Of a stretch of DNA of 64,000 nucleotides, positions 20,929 through 28,909 are shown piece by piece. Position 1 is the stretch's first letter. Every line of letters begins with the position of its first letter. The notes under the pieces are model-generated. The model ran no database searches. It was not told the DNA's origin and worked only from the letters and a program-made list of their open reading frames with translations. The position numbers and the translations under genes are program-made. Source of the stretch: Methylotenera sp. (GTDB taxonomy: Bacteria > Pseudomonadota > Gammaproteobacteria > Burkholderiales > Methylophilaceae); NCBI GenBank assembly GCA_021732405.1, contig JAKFVB010000021.1, positions 2,564 through 66,563 of the forward strand. Reading direction: 5' to 3'.

Positions 20929-22413
20929 ATGTTGGTAAAATTAGATCAATTTGCAGTAATAAGTGACGAAAAGTCGTTAACTTCGCAAAAACATAGTCTT
21001 TTTGTATTAAGTGAACAACAACAAAGTGCGCCAATTTTTAACGAGCTTTTGCAAAATAAATTGAAGCGTAGCAATGCCGATTATCAAAGCCTAAGTAAAA
21101 CGCCTATCACTTTGGATTTACCAAATGGCGGTATGGCAACTTTTGTCATGTTGCTTCAAAAATTATCAATCTTTCAACAGCATACTTTATTGCGTAAAGC
21201 GTTAAAGCCATTACTGGATGAAAGCCCGGAAACATTAGCGATTTGCGTATTTGGTGATGACGCAATACGCGAAGCGCACGCCTGTGCTGCTTATTACGTT
21301 GCAACCGTTAATGCTAGCCAATTGCCCAATCATAAAGGTGCCAAAAGTAAGTTGGATATTAAAGATAAGCCATTGAAAGAAATCAATCTTTATGGATACA
21401 AAGCTGAACATGATTATGCATATGTGAATGCGCGAGTTGCTGCCAACACATTGTGCCGTAGCTTAACGATTTTGCCGCCCAATGCCTTAACACCGACCAT
21501 CTATCGCGATAAAGTGAAACAATTGGCAGAGCAATATGGCTGGGCTTGGGAAGAGTTTGATATGCCTACGCTGCAGAAAATGGGCGCAGGAGCGTTTTAC
21601 GCGGTTGGTCAGGGCAGCGAGCCGCTGGATGCCGCGATTGTGCACTTAACTTATACGCCAACAGTTGCTAAAAAGCATATCGCGCTAGTGGGTAAAGGCA
21701 TTTGTTTTGATACGGGAGGCCATAACCTAAAACCTGCTAAATATATGCAGGGCATGCATGAAGATATGAACGGTAGCGCAGTAGCTTTAAGTATTTTGCA
21801 AGCGGTAACTGAAATGCAGCTTGAAGTCAAAATCGACTGTTGGCTAGCGATTGCGCAAAATCATATTGGGCCATTGGCGTATAAACAAAATGATGTGGTG
21901 ACGGCACTTAACGGTATGACGATTGAGATTGTGCATACTGATGCGGAAGGTCGCATGGTGCTGGCGGACACCTTAACATTGGCTAGCCGACCAGATAAAA
22001 ATGGTAAGCTGCCAGACGTGATTTTAGACTTTGCGACGTTAACTGGCAGTATGCACACTGCCTTAAGTGATCGCATGAGTGGCGTCATTGCAAATCGTCC
22101 AGAATTGGCGTGCAAGGCTGTTGGCGCAGGTGCAGCGGCGGGCGAGCGCATTGTGGCTTTTCCATATGACGAAGATTTTGATTCGGATTTGGAAAGTGAT
22201 ATTGCCGACATCAAACAATGCACTTTGGAGGGCGGCGCAGACCATATTCATGCCGCGCGCTTTTTAGGAAAATTTATTGAAAATGATGTGGCGTGGCTGC
22301 ATACCGATTTGTCATCGTATAACCGTAAAGGCGGTTTAGGCGCGGTGGCAACTGATACAAACGGCTTTGGTGTTGGGTTTGGACTAGCGCTTATCAAAAA
22401 TTTAATCACTTAA
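20929..22413 (+). CDS. Leucyl aminopeptidase family protein (M17, PepA-like)
   Basis: Two-metal cytosolic aminopeptidase of family M17. Metal- and substrate-binding residues are conserved at the spacing of E. coli PepA: Lys and Asp in VGKGICFDTGG, Lys in HNLKP, Asp in MHEDMNGSA, and TDAEGR with its Asp, Glu and active-site Arg. ILDFATLTG follows. The 494-aa length and N-terminal macrodomain-like half fit the family. The segment GGHNLKP differs from the usual GGISLKP, suggesting a subfamily distinct from canonical PepA. It is monocistronic, divergent from aceE. Confidence 0.9.
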   Translation: MLVKLDQFAVISDEKSLTSQKHSLFVLSEQQQSAPIFNELLQNKLKRSNADYQSLSKTPITLDLPNGGMATFVMLLQKLSIFQQHTLLRKALKPLLDESPETLAICVFGDDAIREAHACAAYYVATVNASQLPNHKGAKSKLDIKDKPLKEINLYGYKAEHDYAYVNARVAANTLCRSLTILPPNALTPTIYRDKVKQLAEQYGWAWEEFDMPTLQKMGAGAFYAVGQGSEPLDAAIVHLTYTPTVAKKHIALVGKGICFDTGGHNLKPAKYMQGMHEDMNGSAVALSILQAVTEMQLEVKIDCWLAIAQNHIGPLAYKQNDVVTALNGMTIEIVHTDAEGRMVLADTLTLASRPDKNGKLPDVILDFATLTGSMHTALSDRMSGVIANRPELACKAVGAGAAAGERIVAFPYDEDFDSDLESDIADIKQCTLEGGADHIHAARFLGKFIENDVAWLHTDLSSYNRKGGLGAVATDTNGFGVGFGLALIKNLIT

Positions 22414-22625
22414 ACTTAATCTGTAAATTTACCACCCTAAAAATAGTTTGCGTACTAATAATTAATATGCTAAAAATACAATTAATTGAAGTTGTTAATT
22501 AATTGTTGCTAAATGTTAGTTAACTATTTCAAGATTGAATGACTTAATTGGTGTGAAGTCCGCATTAAATAAGATAAAAAAATGTAATACATTATTCACT
22601 ATTCATTCTGTTAGGGAGAGTTGAA

Positions 22626-23135
22626 ATGGCACTTAAAAGTAGATTAAGTAATTTGTTATTATCAATTGCAGCAGCTAGTGCAATGTTGGTTTCATTGCCT
22701 ACATTAGCCGAAGATTCACTGTACACACGTTTGGGCGGCACTTACAACATCGCCTCAACAGTGGATCATTTAGTTGATAAAATTTATGTCAACAGAGCGT
22801 TAAATGCTAACCCAGCTTTAAAAGCAGTGCATGACAACGTAGACAGCAAAGCGGGTTTTAAAGTGATGTTAACCAACTGGGTTGTGCAAGAAACTGGCGG
22901 ACCAAAAATTTATGTAAGAGATGAGTTTGGTCGCGGTAAATCAATGAAAGACAGCCATCCACATTTAAAAATCACCAATCGCGAGTTCAATATTATTTTG
23001 ATTGAATGCCTGCATACATTTTATGCATTTAATGTACCAGCTTACGAAATTAGTCAATTGATGGGTAGCTTAGAAAGCTATCGCAACGTGATTGTAACGG
23101 GTGAAAAACCAGTATCAGAGCCAGTTAGAAAATAG
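22626..23135 (+). CDS. Exported group I truncated haemoglobin
   Basis: 2/2 globin of the truncated haemoglobin group I type (LYTRLGGTYNIASTVDHLVDKIY at the N-terminus of the domain; MKDSHPHLKITNREF carrying the likely proximal haem ligand H111). It would bind O2 or NO. Unusually, it starts with a clear Sec signal peptide (about residues 1-28, ending LPTLA-ED), so the globin should be periplasmic; most family members are cytoplasmic. Length 169 aa. A good GGGAGAG ribosome binding site precedes the ATG. It stands next to an OhrR-like regulator, a Crp/Fnr regulator and a haem-copper oxidase cluster. The role (NO or O2 handling in the envelope) is inferred. Confidence 0.87.
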   Translation: MALKSRLSNLLLSIAAASAMLVSLPTLAEDSLYTRLGGTYNIASTVDHLVDKIYVNRALNANPALKAVHDNVDSKAGFKVMLTNWVVQETGGPKIYVRDEFGRGKSMKDSHPHLKITNREFNIILIECLHTFYAFNVPAYEISQLMGSLESYRNVIVTGEKPVSEPVRK

Positions 23136-23153
23136 ACACACTTCAAACAATAA

Positions 23154-23184
23154 AAAAAAGCTAGTCATCGCGACTAGCTTTTTT
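23154..23184. terminator. Bidirectional terminator between the globin and marR-type genes
   Basis: Perfect 13-bp stem AAAAAAGCTAGTC / GACTAGCTTTTTT with a 5-nt loop, between convergent genes. The A and T runs make it functional in both directions. Confidence 0.93.
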
Positions 23185-23197
23185 GTGCATAAATTTT

Positions 23198-23662
23198 TTA
23201 GTTATCTTTATTTTTATTGGGGATTTCACAATTAGTCATGGTTTCAACCAAGCGATGTAATGAATCTTTAAGCTGATTAAATTCATCTGTGCTTAAGCCT
23301 GTTTGACAGGCAACGCCATGTTGTACTTGTGCGATTTCATGTTGTAAATGGTTGCCAGCAGGCGTTAATTTGATCTCTACAATCCGCTCATCTTTAAGAT
23401 TGCGTAAGCGGCTAATAAAGCCTGCCGTTTCTAAACGTTTTAACATTGGCGTCAGCGTGGCAGAATCTAGCTCTAACCGTTGTGCAATTTTACCCACACT
23501 AATACCATCTGTTTCCCATAACACCAACATCACTAAGTATTGCGTATACGTAATGCCAAGCGGCTCAAGCGAGCTACGATAAGCGCGGGTAAGCGAGTGC
23601 GTAGCTGCATATAGCGCAAAGCAAAGTTGATGATTAAGTTTTAAATTGTCGTAATTAGCCAT
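23198..23662 (-). CDS. MarR/OhrR-family transcriptional regulator
   Basis: Winged-helix repressor of 154 aa. The sequence LCFALYAATHSLTRAYR...LGITYTQYLVMLVLWE...LDSATLTPMLKRLE matches the OhrR subgroup. It includes the N-terminal cysteine (C14) that senses organic peroxides in OhrR and an additional C-terminal cysteine. DNA recognition is through the winged helix with the DER motif (NLKDERIVEIKLT). No ohr gene lies next to it, so its target is not evident; the convergent exported globin or a distant gene are possibilities. A 296-bp gap separates it from the divergent Crp/Fnr gene. Confidence 0.9.
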   Translation of the reverse strand: MANYDNLKLNHQLCFALYAATHSLTRAYRSSLEPLGITYTQYLVMLVLWETDGISVGKIAQRLELDSATLTPMLKRLETAGFISRLRNLKDERIVEIKLTPAGNHLQHEIAQVQHGVACQTGLSTDEFNQLKDSLHRLVETMTNCEIPNKNKDN

Positions 23663-23958
23663 GAGTAATAATGTTATTTTTTGAGTTATTTATCAGGTTA
23701 AATTAACTTATTTTAGTTAAATATGCAAATGGTTTGTATGGCAAATCATTTGAGTGTAAAACTAAAGTTAAGATTGCTTGAATATCGCTAAAGCTAGCAA
23801 GCGATTTGATGGAATATTGAAGTGTGTTGCAACAATGCTTAGCTGCTGATAGTGTTGCAATGTTAGATAGCTTAAGCGCTAAGATAACTTAAAAAAAACG
23901 ATAATTGAGCCTTTTTATGGGCGTTAACGTACATAAAAATAGGATGAGGATTGAGTAA

Positions 23959-24615
23959 ATGGATAATTTAAACTGGCTGGAAAGCTTTCCCGCTTTATTA
24001 CAGCTTGAGCCAAACGCACGTGAAATTTTAATTAAATCTGCCCGCATAGTGGAAGCGCCGATAGGCACTATTGGATATCGCGAAGGTGGTGCTTGCGGTG
24101 CTTATGTGATGCGCCTTGCGGGGCAATCACGCGTATACAAAATGTCTACTAGCGGCCGCGAAATTTTGTTGTATCGGGTTGCAGCAGGTGAAACTTGCGT
24201 GATCACTACTACTTGCTTGTTGGGGCACAGCAACTATCCTGCATCTACCATTGTAGAAGAGCCGATTCGTGATGTCATTATTCCCGCGCCAGCTTTTAAT
24301 CAGTTAATGATCGATTCGTCTGTATTTCGCCAATTTGTGATGACCAATTACGGCGTTTTGATTAGCGATTTAATCGTGCTGCTAGATGAAGTAGCGTTTC
24401 ACAGCCTTGATGCGCGGCTAGCCAAGTTATTATTAGATGCAAACAGCACAACAATCAGCCGCACCCATCAATTAATGGCGGACGAGCTAGGTACCGCGCG
24501 CGAAGTAGTTAGCCGCCAATTAAAACGCTTTGAGCAAAAAAACTGGGTTGCGTTAGGCCGCGGTCATGTCGAAATTAGTAACCGCGCCGCATTGGAAAAA
24601 TTAGCAAGCAGCTGA
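23959..24615 (+). CDS. Crp/Fnr-family transcriptional regulator
   Basis: 218 aa with an N-terminal cyclic-nucleotide-binding-like beta-roll (residues about 15-130, SRVYKMSTSGREILLYRVAAGE) and a C-terminal HTH (MADELGTAREVVSRQLKRFE). The four N-terminal [4Fe-4S] cysteines of true FNR are absent. Instead a CVITTTC pair sits in the beta-roll and could be a thiol or metal sensor (inference). AGGATGAGG precedes the start. It is encoded convergently with the oxidase cluster and stops 9 bp from the end of it, making it a likely local regulator of the oxidase or globin genes. The effector is unknown. Confidence 0.9.
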   Translation: MDNLNWLESFPALLQLEPNAREILIKSARIVEAPIGTIGYREGGACGAYVMRLAGQSRVYKMSTSGREILLYRVAAGETCVITTTCLLGHSNYPASTIVEEPIRDVIIPAPAFNQLMIDSSVFRQFVMTNYGVLISDLIVLLDEVAFHSLDARLAKLLLDANSTTISRTHQLMADELGTAREVVSRQLKRFEQKNWVALGRGHVEISNRAALEKLASS

Positions 24616-24624
24616 TTTATTTGC

Positions 24625-25203
24625 TTAATTAGCTGATTCGCTAGGTTCGAAAATATCGTGCCTGAGCTTAAACAATGCAAATAACAGCAAAGCCGTAGCT
24701 AATAGCATTAAGCCTAAACCAGTTGATTGCTGAGATGCCAATAAATAGCCGTTACACAGTCTTGATTCACTATTTTGATAAAAATGACCAACTGAAAACA
24801 GCATCATCAGGCTACTGCCAACAAAAAATAACGATAAAACTTTTGGCCCAGCAAGCGCAGACTTTAGTAGTATGCCGCTTAAAAGCAGCGTGATTATTTT
24901 GAAAATATCCCAATTTGAGCTGATAAGCGCTTTGTCTAGGCTGATTGGCAACATCCAAAACATACCTGCAAATAGAATCCACAACCAGCAGCTAAAGCTA
25001 AATGACAAAGCTGATTTAATTGCCTTATTTTGTGCGTTAAGCCAATAGCCAGCCAGCACGAGCGCTGGAATCTGCACTACCATATGAATGACCATGCTAG
25101 ATGCAATCAAATATTTAAAAGGCAGCATTGAGGGTGCAATCGTGGCGGTTAAAAATATCCAGCTTGCGTAAAGTTGAATGGTGTTGGTTTTAAACATATT
25201 CAT
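24625..25203 (-). CDS. Polytopic membrane protein at the end of the oxidase cluster
   Basis: 192-aa protein with about five to six membrane helices and few charged residues. Histidines lie near helix ends (VIHMVVQIPALVLAGYW, FSVGHFYQNSESRL). It resembles small membrane proteins near cytochrome oxidase assembly genes (CtaG-like), but I cannot assign a family confidently. It starts 17 bp after the SCO gene and is the last gene of the oxidase operon. From memory, the senC-orf1 order in the Nitrosomonas norSY-senC-orf1 cluster is similar. A role in copper delivery or oxidase assembly is inferred. Confidence 0.7.
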   Translation of the reverse strand: MNMFKTNTIQLYASWIFLTATIAPSMLPFKYLIASSMVIHMVVQIPALVLAGYWLNAQNKAIKSALSFSFSCWLWILFAGMFWMLPISLDKALISSNWDIFKIITLLLSGILLKSALAGPKVLSLFFVGSSLMMLFSVGHFYQNSESRLCNGYLLASQQSTGLGLMLLATALLLFALFKLRHDIFEPSESAN

Positions 25204-25220
25204 TTGCTGTTATCTAGGCT

Positions 25221-25811
25221 TTATAAAAGCTTCGCAGATTCCGATGCAGCCAAGCTTAAAGCACCTTGAATATCATCGTCATCATAAATACCAATTAATT
25301 TTCCTTGCGGCGAAATGACTAAAAAAGCGCTGTTATGCACAAACTCATTGCTACTATCGACAAGCACCACCAAGCCTAGCTGATGTTTTGCCATTGCTAA
25401 GTCGGCATCACTTGCCATGGTGGCGATTGACCAAATTTGGTCATCCATTTTCATTCTAGATTGGTATTGATTTAAGCGCTTTGGATTGTCTGTTGCAATA
25501 TCAAAACTAATGCTAAGTAAGTGGATTTTTTGCTGTAATGATTGCACATTAATATGTGTTTGCGCTTGCTGAAAATAGTCGCCCAAAGTTAAGCACAGGG
25601 TTTTGCAACGGGTATAAATAAACTCGGTAACCAGTATTTTGTTTTGCTGCTTTGCGAAATCAGCCAATGAAATTCGTTGGCCATTGTCATTAATTAACTG
25701 CATCGCAATGCTGGGTTTGGTTGAAAATAGATTGGATTTTCGCTCAGATTCTAGGGTTAAGTTTGAAAAACTATCGGTGATTAGGTTGAAGAAAAATCCC
25801 CAAAACAGCAA
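25221..25811 (-). CDS. SCO1/SenC/PrrC-family copper chaperone
   Basis: Thioredoxin-fold, membrane-anchored copper chaperone for haem-copper oxidases. An N-terminal hydrophobic anchor (MLFWGFFFNLI) is followed by the domain with FIYTRCKTLC (C69 and C73, the CxxxC copper/thiol motif) and the distal histidine H159 in EFVHNSAFLV, so all three copper ligands are present. Length 196 aa. The gene lies between the cytochrome c gene and the last membrane protein of the cluster and probably serves this oxidase. The coding sequence contains one GGGTTAAGTT word (25754-25763). Confidence 0.88.
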   Translation of the reverse strand: MLFWGFFFNLITDSFSNLTLESERKSNLFSTKPSIAMQLINDNGQRISLADFAKQQNKILVTEFIYTRCKTLCLTLGDYFQQAQTHINVQSLQQKIHLLSISFDIATDNPKRLNQYQSRMKMDDQIWSIATMASDADLAMAKHQLGLVVLVDSSNEFVHNSAFLVISPQGKLIGIYDDDDIQGALSLAASESAKLL

Positions 25812-25873
25812 TACGCCAAATAATAAACCATACCTAGCGCGTGCTGAGTTGTCGAAATAAGCGCTAAAGCTGG

Positions 25874-26473
25874 TTAGAGTTTGGATAACTCTTCATCCCC
25901 GTTATAAGGATTAGCGCGGTCTTTAGTGGCATCGCGCACAGTGGTGATTAATTTTTCATCAATCGCTTCTGATTTATTATCCCATTGAGAGCGAATATGC
26001 GTGAGCACAGCAGCAATCTCACCATCTGTTAACAAATCTTTAAAAGCAGGCATCTGGCCATTATAAGCCACGCCTTTAACCGTTAATTTGCCGCTAATGC
26101 CATGCAACAAAATATTGGCTAATACTTCGGGTTTGCCTGCCACCCACTCAGATGCTGCAAGTGGCGGGAAAACACCAGGAATGCCTTGTCCATTGGCTTG
26201 GTGGCAGGCAACACATTTGCCTTGAAATACTGCACCGCCATCAATGGCGACTTTATCTGTTGCGGCACAATCTGTACTTGCTAATACTTGCGGTGCGCGA
26301 TTGTCACCATCTTCTGGCGCGGCTGTCATCACGGTTTCTGCAATATAAGTAGCGCTCCACATTAACAATGCGCCAATCGTCATGGTAATAAACCAAGGCA
26401 GTGATTTTGCTTCTTCGCTGGGGTCTATTTTTTCTCTTTTTTGCGCGTCATTAAGCGCGTCGTTATCGTTCAT
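25874..26473 (-). CDS. Membrane-anchored mono-haem cytochrome c of the cbb3-like oxidase
   Basis: 199-aa class I cytochrome c. A hydrophilic N-terminus is followed by one membrane helix (residues about 26-46, WFITMTIGALLMWSATYIAE), then the haem site KCVACHQANGQG (C87, C90, H91) and a likely axial Met in YNGQMPAF. It occupies the CcoP position, but canonical CcoP has two haems, so this is a simplified third subunit. It follows ccoO by about 25 bp in the same operon. It probably passes electrons from soluble cytochromes to CcoO/CcoN. Confidence 0.88.
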   Translation of the reverse strand: MNDNDALNDAQKREKIDPSEEAKSLPWFITMTIGALLMWSATYIAETVMTAAPEDGDNRAPQVLASTDCAATDKVAIDGGAVFQGKCVACHQANGQGIPGVFPPLAASEWVAGKPEVLANILLHGISGKLTVKGVAYNGQMPAFKDLLTDGEIAAVLTHIRSQWDNKSEAIDEKLITTVRDATKDRANPYNGDEELSKL

Positions 26474-26498
26474 TGCGTATTTCTCCTAAATTTTGTAC

Positions 26499-27119
26499 TT
26501 ACTTTGCTTTTTCTAGACTTTGTTCAATGGTTTTTTTAATCGGATAGGTTCTATCTAGGGCTTTCAAATATTCCACCAAATCCAGTGTATCGCGCGTGGC
26601 TACAATGGTGACGCCAGGTTTTGCATAGGCGGGCGGCAGATTTATAACCACTTCACCGTCCTTGGCAGGACCTTTGCGCTCTACAAACATAAACGGGTAG
26701 GCTGGCATAATTGAGCCAGGCGTATAGGCGCGTGGTTGGTATAAATGCCCTAAATGCCAATCTTGCGATGGCTGACGCGCGCCAATATTGAGCAAATCAG
26801 GGCCTGTACGCATGGTGCCTAAAAGATGTACCTTGTCATAAGCGTAATCAGCAGCAGTTGAAGCTCTGCCCCAGCCACGTTTGTCATCTGGTGCATATTT
26901 GGCATCGCGTGGTTGTTGCGAGTGGCAATATACGCAGCCCATGCTCATATACACTTTGCGGCCATGCGCTTGCTGGTCGGTATACGGTTTTAATTCAGCG
27001 GGCGCTTGCACATTTTTAAGCTGCACATAGGGCATTACCACCAAAGCCAGAGTGGCAAACGCAATAATCACTAATGCGCCTGTAAATAGTTTTTTCTCAT
27101 CAATATGGCCAGCCATCAT
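26499..27119 (-). CDS. ccoO: cbb3-type cytochrome c oxidase subunit II (CcoO/FixO)
   Basis: Mono-haem, membrane-anchored cytochrome c subunit. One N-terminal membrane helix (LFTGALVIIAFATLALVVMPY) is followed by GCVYCHSQQPRD (C62, C65, H66), RTGPDLLNIGAR, WHLGHLYQPR and the axial Met in SIMPAYPF. These blocks match CcoO closely. Length 206 aa. Its start codon overlaps the ccoN stop by one base, so the two are translationally coupled. Downstream are the mono-haem cytochrome, SCO and membrane protein genes. Confidence 0.93.
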   Translation of the reverse strand: MMAGHIDEKKLFTGALVIIAFATLALVVMPYVQLKNVQAPAELKPYTDQQAHGRKVYMSMGCVYCHSQQPRDAKYAPDDKRGWGRASTAADYAYDKVHLLGTMRTGPDLLNIGARQPSQDWHLGHLYQPRAYTPGSIMPAYPFMFVERKGPAKDGEVVINLPPAYAKPGVTIVATRDTLDLVEYLKALDRTYPIKKTIEQSLEKAK

Positions 27120-28786
27120 TAACCTCTGTTCAATTCTGTGGCTGCAACTTTCGCCTCTTTTACAAACGGAATGTTCACAATTGGAATCAACAAAGCAGGC
27201 TCTTTTTTAGTGCCGTAGCGCAGGCTGATTAATATAAAGTGAATCATAAATATCAAGTGCCCAAGCACCATTAAGCCGCCGCCAACAGAGCGCGATTTTA
27301 AATAAGGCAGGGTGACTGCGACTGAATCCATAAATGGTTTTGTGGCATCTACCATGGCAACGCCTTGTAACCAACCGCCAGTGGTTAAGCCAATAAAGTA
27401 AACCGCAAAACCAAGCGCAACTAGCCAAAAATGCGCACTAATCATCCACGGATGCGGCCATTCCCAATCCACAATTCTAGGCATAATGAAGTAAATTGAG
27501 CCAAACATGACTAAGGTGAAAAAGCCGTACATACCTAAGTGTGCGTGTGCAACCGTATAGTGCGTAAAGTGCGTAATCACGTTTACAGAGCGCAATGCCT
27601 CTAATGAGCCTTGCACCGATGCCGCCACATACAACATTGAGCCCAGCACAATAAAACGTAGTGTGGGTGAATGAATAACCGCTTTAATATTGCCGCCCAC
27701 TGTCATATGGTGATTAACCGCCACTGCAAACACAGGGATAATCATCATCATGGATTGCACGATAGAAAGCGTGACCATCCAAGTGGGTAGCGGGCCGCCA
27801 ATTAAATGGTGACCGCCCACTTGTGAGTAGAAGAAGGCCAAGCACCAAAAACCCAATAACGATAAATTGTAGGAATAAATTGGCCTGCCTAATACTTTAG
27901 GGATAAAGTAATAAGCCGCTCCTAAGCCAATTGGCGTAAACCATAAACCTAACGCGTTATGGCCATACCACCAGTTCATTGCCGCGCCTTGCACACCAAA
28001 ATGTAGGTCAGGAATGTTGGCGATAAAGAATAGAATGGGAAACCAAATTAACGCCGCGCCAATGTACCAAACCGATACATATAAATGGTCAACCTTGCGA
28101 TTAGCCAGCGTTAAGAATAATGGCAAGCCCATTAATGCGCCGCCTAACACAATAAATATGTCTACTTGCCATGGCATTTCTAACCATTCCATGCCATCTG
28201 TGTAGCCTGCACCAATAGCGGCCACACCACACATTAATGCCACATGCCAAATAATGGCGCCCCAATACACAAATTTTGCGCCCACCAATGGCGTTTTAAG
28301 TAAGCGCGGAATTAACCATAAACTGACACCTACGCCAGCCATCGATGCCCAGCCATAAATCACCGAATTTAAATGGATGCTTCTCATACGCCCAAATGTG
28401 AGCCATGCTTGAGATACCAACCAATCAGGCTCATGTAACTTAATAGAAGCAATAATCGCAGCCGCAGAGCCAACAATTAACCAGCACATAGCGGTTAATA
28501 AACACACAAAAGTGGGTAGGGCTGTGGATTTGTCGGCAATTAAGCGATCGCTTAATTCTTTTTGAGTCAAGCTGGCATCGGTTTCACCAGCTGCCTCTTG
28601 CAACTCATTATTGGTTTGGTTTGACGCGGGGTCTTCTACCAAGCCGATCTCGTTTTGTCCAAAAATAATATGGGATGCACTTTGTTTGGTGTTAAAAAAT
28701 CCATTCGACATGGACCAAATAAAAACTAACAACCCCGTGACTGACACTAAGAATGTCAGAAGTAATATGAGCGCGGTACCATCCAT
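27119..28786 (-). CDS. ccoN: cbb3-type cytochrome c oxidase subunit I with N-terminal CcoS-like fusion
   Basis: Catalytic haem-copper subunit reducing O2. Residues 1-50 (membrane helix, then GFFNTKQSASHIIFGQNE) resemble the separate maturation protein CcoS. A charged linker (about 51-88) leads to the 12-helix CcoN core. Likely ligands visible are H138 (low-spin haem b), H276 in WWYGHNALG and H326/H327 in GGHHLIGG (CuB), and H414 and H416 in VAHAHLG (haems b3 and b). The active-site tyrosine motif is YSYNLS. The intact Tyr and CuB ligands favour an oxidase over a NO reductase, though NO reduction cannot be excluded. Length 555 aa, first gene of its operon. Confidence 0.92.
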   Translation of the reverse strand: MDGTALILLLTFLVSVTGLLVFIWSMSNGFFNTKQSASHIIFGQNEIGLVEDPASNQTNNELQEAAGETDASLTQKELSDRLIADKSTALPTFVCLLTAMCWLIVGSAAAIIASIKLHEPDWLVSQAWLTFGRMRSIHLNSVIYGWASMAGVGVSLWLIPRLLKTPLVGAKFVYWGAIIWHVALMCGVAAIGAGYTDGMEWLEMPWQVDIFIVLGGALMGLPLFLTLANRKVDHLYVSVWYIGAALIWFPILFFIANIPDLHFGVQGAAMNWWYGHNALGLWFTPIGLGAAYYFIPKVLGRPIYSYNLSLLGFWCLAFFYSQVGGHHLIGGPLPTWMVTLSIVQSMMMIIPVFAVAVNHHMTVGGNIKAVIHSPTLRFIVLGSMLYVAASVQGSLEALRSVNVITHFTHYTVAHAHLGMYGFFTLVMFGSIYFIMPRIVDWEWPHPWMISAHFWLVALGFAVYFIGLTTGGWLQGVAMVDATKPFMDSVAVTLPYLKSRSVGGGLMVLGHLIFMIHFILISLRYGTKKEPALLIPIVNIPFVKEAKVAATELNRG

Positions 28787-28909
28787 TTGCTAACCTTTAA
28801 GAAAATAACTTTTAAAAAGTGGAATAATTTTTATACTGAGCAGAGTAGTAAAACCAATTAAAAGTTTAGAAAAAAATAATTATTTTTGACTAATCTGACA
28901 TAAACAATC

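Noticed and set aside
23663-23958. Possible FNR/ANR boxes in the 296-bp region between the MarR and Crp genes.
   Set aside because: No TTGAT-N4-ATCAA or close variant was found by eye, so no regulatory site is claimed.
27119-28786. Interpretation of the CcoN-like protein as a cNOR/qNOR nitric oxide reductase.
   Set aside because: All CuB histidines and the YSY tyrosine of oxidases are present and a CcoO subunit follows; NO reductase glutamate patterns were not evident.
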